A DNA stretch of 8,560 nt from Clostridia bacterium (GTDB lineage Bacteria; Bacillota; Clostridia; UMGS1810): NCBI GenBank assembly GCA_017549745.1, contig JAFYUA010000122.1, positions 1 to 8,560 of the forward strand, read 5' to 3'. A program made the position numbers and the translations under genes. The notes beneath the pieces were generated by a model. The model did no database searches, was not told where the DNA came from, and worked only from the letters and a program-made list of their open reading frames with translations. Of the stretch, positions 6,335-8,560 are shown piece after piece (the stretch's first letter is position 1; each line of letters starts with the position of its first letter).

Positions 6335-6739
6335 ATGACCACAAAAAATTATAACACAAAGCAGCGTTCTTCCCTGCTTCAATTTTTTGAGCAAAACAAA
6401 GAAAGCTGCTTCACTGCAAAAGAACTCATAAAAAACGGCAGCATAAATCTTGGTGAAGCTACCATATACCGAAGCCTTGCCAAATTTGAAAAAGACGGCT
6501 TGCTCAAAAAGTTCATCTCGCCAGGCAGTGATGCCGCGTTTTATCAATATAATGCGCACAGTGAAGATTGCAACAGTCATTTTCACCTCAAATGCACTCA
6601 GTGCGGCGAGCTCTTTCACATGGATTGCTCCCTCATGAACGAACTCAAAAAGCACATCAAAGCAGAGCACTGCTTCACTATTGACAACTCCAAAACTACT
6701 ATATACGGATTGTGCGACGGCTGCAATTCAGACAGGTGA
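6335..6739 (+). CDS. zur: Fur-family metalloregulator, probably Zur (134 aa)
   Basis: A metal-dependent repressor of the Fur family: N-terminal winged helix, recognition helix in about 39-55 (LGEATIYRSLAKFEKDG), and C-terminal dimer and metal domain. Two CxxC pairs (Cys87/Cys90 and Cys127/Cys130) are the usual structural zinc site. The sensing region has Cys79 shortly before His82-x-His84, without the His-rich HHHHDH of many Fur proteins; a Cys in this area is a Zur-like trait. It is the first gene of the importer operon, behind its own likely operator, with AGAGGTG (6324-6330) ahead of ATG 6335-6337. Its stop codon is part of the ribosome-binding site of the next gene (AGGTGA, 6734-6739), so the two are coupled. 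Zur is inferred mostly from the ZnuABC-like neighbours; the exact Fur-type box leaves Fur or an Mn-responsive relative possible. Confidence 0.88.
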   Translation: MTTKNYNTKQRSSLLQFFEQNKESCFTAKELIKNGSINLGEATIYRSLAKFEKDGLLKKFISPGSDAAFYQYNAHSEDCNSHFHLKCTQCGELFHMDCSLMNELKKHIKAEHCFTIDNSKTTIYGLCDGCNSDR

Positions 6740-6744
6740 AAACA

Positions 6745-7680
6745 ATGAAAATCAAATTTTTTGCATGCGTAGCGGCATGTATATTATTGCTCTCAGGCTG
6801 CTGCGGGGCAGAGCACAAAGAGAGTGACTCACTCAGCGTGGTCACTGTCATATTTCCGCAATATGACTTTGCCAGGGCAGTGTGCCAAGGTGTGAGCGAG
6901 CCACACATGATAATGAAGCCCGGGGCAGAAATCCACGGCTTTGAACCGTCGGCATCAGACATTGAGACCATTGCAGGCGCCGATGTGTTCATCTATGGCG
7001 GCGGTGAGTCGGATGTGTGGATTGACTCCATATTAAAAACAATTGATAATCCAAAGCTGAAAACAATAAAGCTTATGGACCATTGCAAGCTGCTTGAAGA
7101 GGGCGGCTCGCATCATCACCATGAGCATGACCAGATGTGCCAGAATCACTCAGGCTATGACGAGCATGTATGGCTGCTTCCCGAAAATGCCATGGCGAGC
7201 ATTGAAGCAATATGCAATGCGATGTGTCAGATTGACCCCGAAAATTCTACAGTCTATCGCAAAAATGCCGATGAATATATCACAGAGATGCAACTCATCG
7301 ATTCAGAGCTTGAAAGCCTTTGCAATGACCATGAGCAAAACTTCATTGCAGTGGGCGACAGATTCCCGTTTTTGTATCTGGCACACAGGCTTGGGCTTGA
7401 ATACAAATCGGTGTTTTCAGGCTGCAGCCACGAAAATGATGCAAATCCGTCGGTTATGATTGACATTATAGAAACTATGAAAGCCAAAGACACGCCCGTT
7501 GTGTTCTACACTGAGCTTTCTGACCGCAAAATATCTGCCACCATAAGCGAAGAAACAGGCGCAAAGCCGCTGCTTCTTCATTCTGCGCAAACAATCGGCA
7601 AGGAGGATTTTGCCAAAGGCATGACATATGCCGACATCATGAGGCAAAACATCAAAAATCTCAAGGAGGCACTACGCTGA
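6745..7680 (+). CDS. znuA: Zinc-type ABC importer substrate-binding lipoprotein (ZnuA/AdcA/TroA family, 311 aa)
   Basis: The extracellular metal-binding component of an ABC importer, anchored by lipid. The signal peptide ends in lipobox LSGC with Cys19 as the lipidated residue. ATG 6745-6747 is chosen because AGGTGA lies 5 bases ahead and the signal peptide then begins directly; an upstream GTG (6712) inside the regulator gene would only lengthen it. Typical ligands are present at His64 (IHGFEPSASD) and His141 (DEHVWLLPENA), with a His-rich loop between them (HHHHEHD at 123-129), which points to zinc. The third ligand position, normally HxAFxY, reads GDRFPF (204-209), so the usual His is absent; Asp205, Glu257 (FYTELSD) or the GCSHE stretch (227-230) may substitute. 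Length is normal for the family. Mn or Fe uptake is less likely but not excluded. Confidence 0.92.
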   Translation: MKIKFFACVAACILLLSGCCGAEHKESDSLSVVTVIFPQYDFARAVCQGVSEPHMIMKPGAEIHGFEPSASDIETIAGADVFIYGGGESDVWIDSILKTIDNPKLKTIKLMDHCKLLEEGGSHHHHEHDQMCQNHSGYDEHVWLLPENAMASIEAICNAMCQIDPENSTVYRKNADEYITEMQLIDSELESLCNDHEQNFIAVGDRFPFLYLAHRLGLEYKSVFSGCSHENDANPSVMIDIIETMKAKDTPVVFYTELSDRKISATISEETGAKPLLLHSAQTIGKEDFAKGMTYADIMRQNIKNLKEALR

Positions 7681-7681
7681 C

Positions 7682-8386
7682 ATGGCTATTATAGAACTAA
7701 AGAATGTGACAATGTCATATGAAGGCAGCAAGGTCATAAACGAGCTGAGCATCAGCATAAACAAGGGTGACTATGTGTGCGTTGTGGGCGAAAACGGCTC
7801 GGGCAAGACCACTCTCATAAAGGGGCTTTTGGGGCTCAAAGGTTTCGACGGCGGCGAAATCATATTTGGCGAGGGGCTAAGGAAAAACGAAATAGGCTAT
7901 CTTCCCCAGCAAAGCGAAATGCAGAGAGATTTTCCTGCATCGGTAAAAGAGGTGGTGCGCTCAGGCAGAATAAACCGCAAGGGCCTATTGGCGTTTTTTG
8001 GCGCCAAAGACCGCAAAATATGTGACAATGCAATGAAAAAGCTTGAAATAGACCATCTTGCCCAAAAGTGCTATCACGAGCTATCGGGCGGTCAGCAGCA
8101 AAGGGTGCTGCTTGCAAGAGCCATTTGCGCATCGGAGCATCTTCTCATTCTCGACGAGCCTGTGAGCAGCCTTGATGTGGGCGCGGCAGATGAGATGTAT
8201 GAGGTGATAAAAAAGCTCCACGATGAGGGCATGACCATAATCATGATATCTCATGACATCGAAAAAGCTCTTGCTTCGGCAGATTATGTGCTGCATTTGG
8301 GCAATCAAAAGGCACTTTATTACGGAAAAAGCAAAGACTACAAAGCACACGCCATAGAGGGCGGATTCTGGGAGAGAGGAAAATGA
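7682..8386 (+). CDS. znuC: Zinc-type ABC importer ATP-binding protein (234 aa)
   Basis: The cytoplasmic ATPase that powers the importer. Motifs: Walker A GENGSGKT (36-43), Q-loop Q76 (LPQQ), FPASVKEVV (84-92, a stretch typical of the zinc/manganese importer ATPases), signature LSGGQ (134-138), Walker B LLILDE (154-159), D-loop SSLD (162-165) and H-loop His191. All catalytic residues are intact and length is typical. ATG 7682-7684 lies one base after the lipoprotein stop; the likely ribosome-binding site AAGGAGG (7663-7669) is inside the previous gene at a rather long 12-base spacing. Its end overlaps the permease start (ATGA). Neighbours rather than its own sequence define the substrate. Confidence 0.94.
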   Translation: MAIIELKNVTMSYEGSKVINELSISINKGDYVCVVGENGSGKTTLIKGLLGLKGFDGGEIIFGEGLRKNEIGYLPQQSEMQRDFPASVKEVVRSGRINRKGLLAFFGAKDRKICDNAMKKLEIDHLAQKCYHELSGGQQQRVLLARAICASEHLLILDEPVSSLDVGAADEMYEVIKKLHDEGMTIIMISHDIEKALASADYVLHLGNQKALYYGKSKDYKAHAIEGGFWERGK

Positions 8387-8560
8387 GCGAGATTACAAAT
8401 GCAATATTTACATATGGTTTTCTTTCGCGTGCACTGATAGTGGGGCTTCTCATATCGGTGTGTGCGGCGGTGCTGGGCGTGATTTTGGTGCTGAAGAGAT
8501 ATTCCATGATTGGTGACGGATTGTCACACATAAGCTTTGGCGCGCTTGCCTTTGCATCGG
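8383..8560 (+). CDS. znuB: Zinc-type ABC importer permease, N-terminal part (ABC-3 family, cut by window end)
   Basis: An open frame starts at ATG 8383-8385, overlapping the ATPase stop by ATGA, with AGAGAGG just ahead. It continues for 59 codons to the window end with no stop. The first membrane helix is about residues 17-37 (LIVGLLISVCAAVLGVILVL), followed by KRYSMIGDGLSHISFGALA (38-56). The GD-x-LSH-x(3)-G-x-ALA stretch after helix 1 is characteristic of ABC-3 metal permeases (ZnuB, AdcB, MntB). This is the membrane channel partner of the preceding ATPase and lipoprotein. The remainder, about 200 residues by family length, lies outside the window. Confidence 0.9.
   Translation, partial: MSEITNAIFTYGFLSRALIVGLLISVCAAVLGVILVLKRYSMIGDGLSHISFGALAFAS

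Noticed and set aside
6712..6744. GTG start 33 bases upstream for the binding lipoprotein
   Set aside because: It lies within the regulator gene, lacks a ribosome-binding site, and would put an extra basic tail before a complete lipoprotein signal peptide that starts at ATG 6745.

Overview
This 8.56 kb window looks like chromosomal DNA from a low-to-mid GC Gram-positive anaerobe of the Clostridia type. The grounds are strong AGGAGG/AGGTG ribosome-binding sites, near-consensus sigma-A promoters with 17-bp spacers, several TTG starts, a Gram-positive 7-1-7 Fur-type box, a lipoprotein solute-binding protein, and exporter and Fur-like proteins of clostridial character. This placement rests on sequence style and recalled family resemblance, not on a database search.

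Layout. (1) 46-3641, minus strand: a two-gene operon for a heterodimeric type IV ABC exporter, a 577-aa subunit followed by a 620-aa subunit with a TAATG stop/start overlap. It has its own promoter at 3701-3729 and a perfect 11-bp dyad at 3666-3698. (2) 3747-6175, minus strand: a metal-efflux operon, in order ArsR/SmtB-type sensor, free-standing 70-aa HMA metal-binding protein, and P1B-2-type Zn/Cd/Pb ATPase. The ATPase has no N-terminal HMA domain of its own. (3) 6176-6334: a compact divergent control region with two back-to-back TTGACA promoters, an ArsR-type operator on the efflux side and a perfect 7-1-7 Fur-family box on the uptake side. (4) 6335 to the window end, plus strand: a Fur-family regulator (Zur-like) followed by a ZnuABC/Adc-type zinc (or Mn/Fe) importer: lipoprotein, ATPase and the first 59 codons of the permease, which runs off the end.

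How it works together (inference from families and operators): regions 2-4 form a metal-homeostasis switch, probably for zinc. With excess Zn/Cd/Pb, the ArsR-type repressor leaves its operator and the sensor, HMA protein and ATPase are made to pump metal out. With metal scarcity, the Fur-family repressor leaves its box and the importer is made. Both regulators are encoded as first genes of the operons they probably control, so both are likely autoregulated. The ABC exporter in region 1 has its own promoter and no sequence evidence ties it to metals; its substrate is unknown.

No CRISPR array, tRNA, rRNA, insertion sequence or phage gene was seen, and no stretch over 300 bases lacks a gene. Most points of interest concern regulation and variant active or binding sites; I did not find a wholly new multi-gene system.
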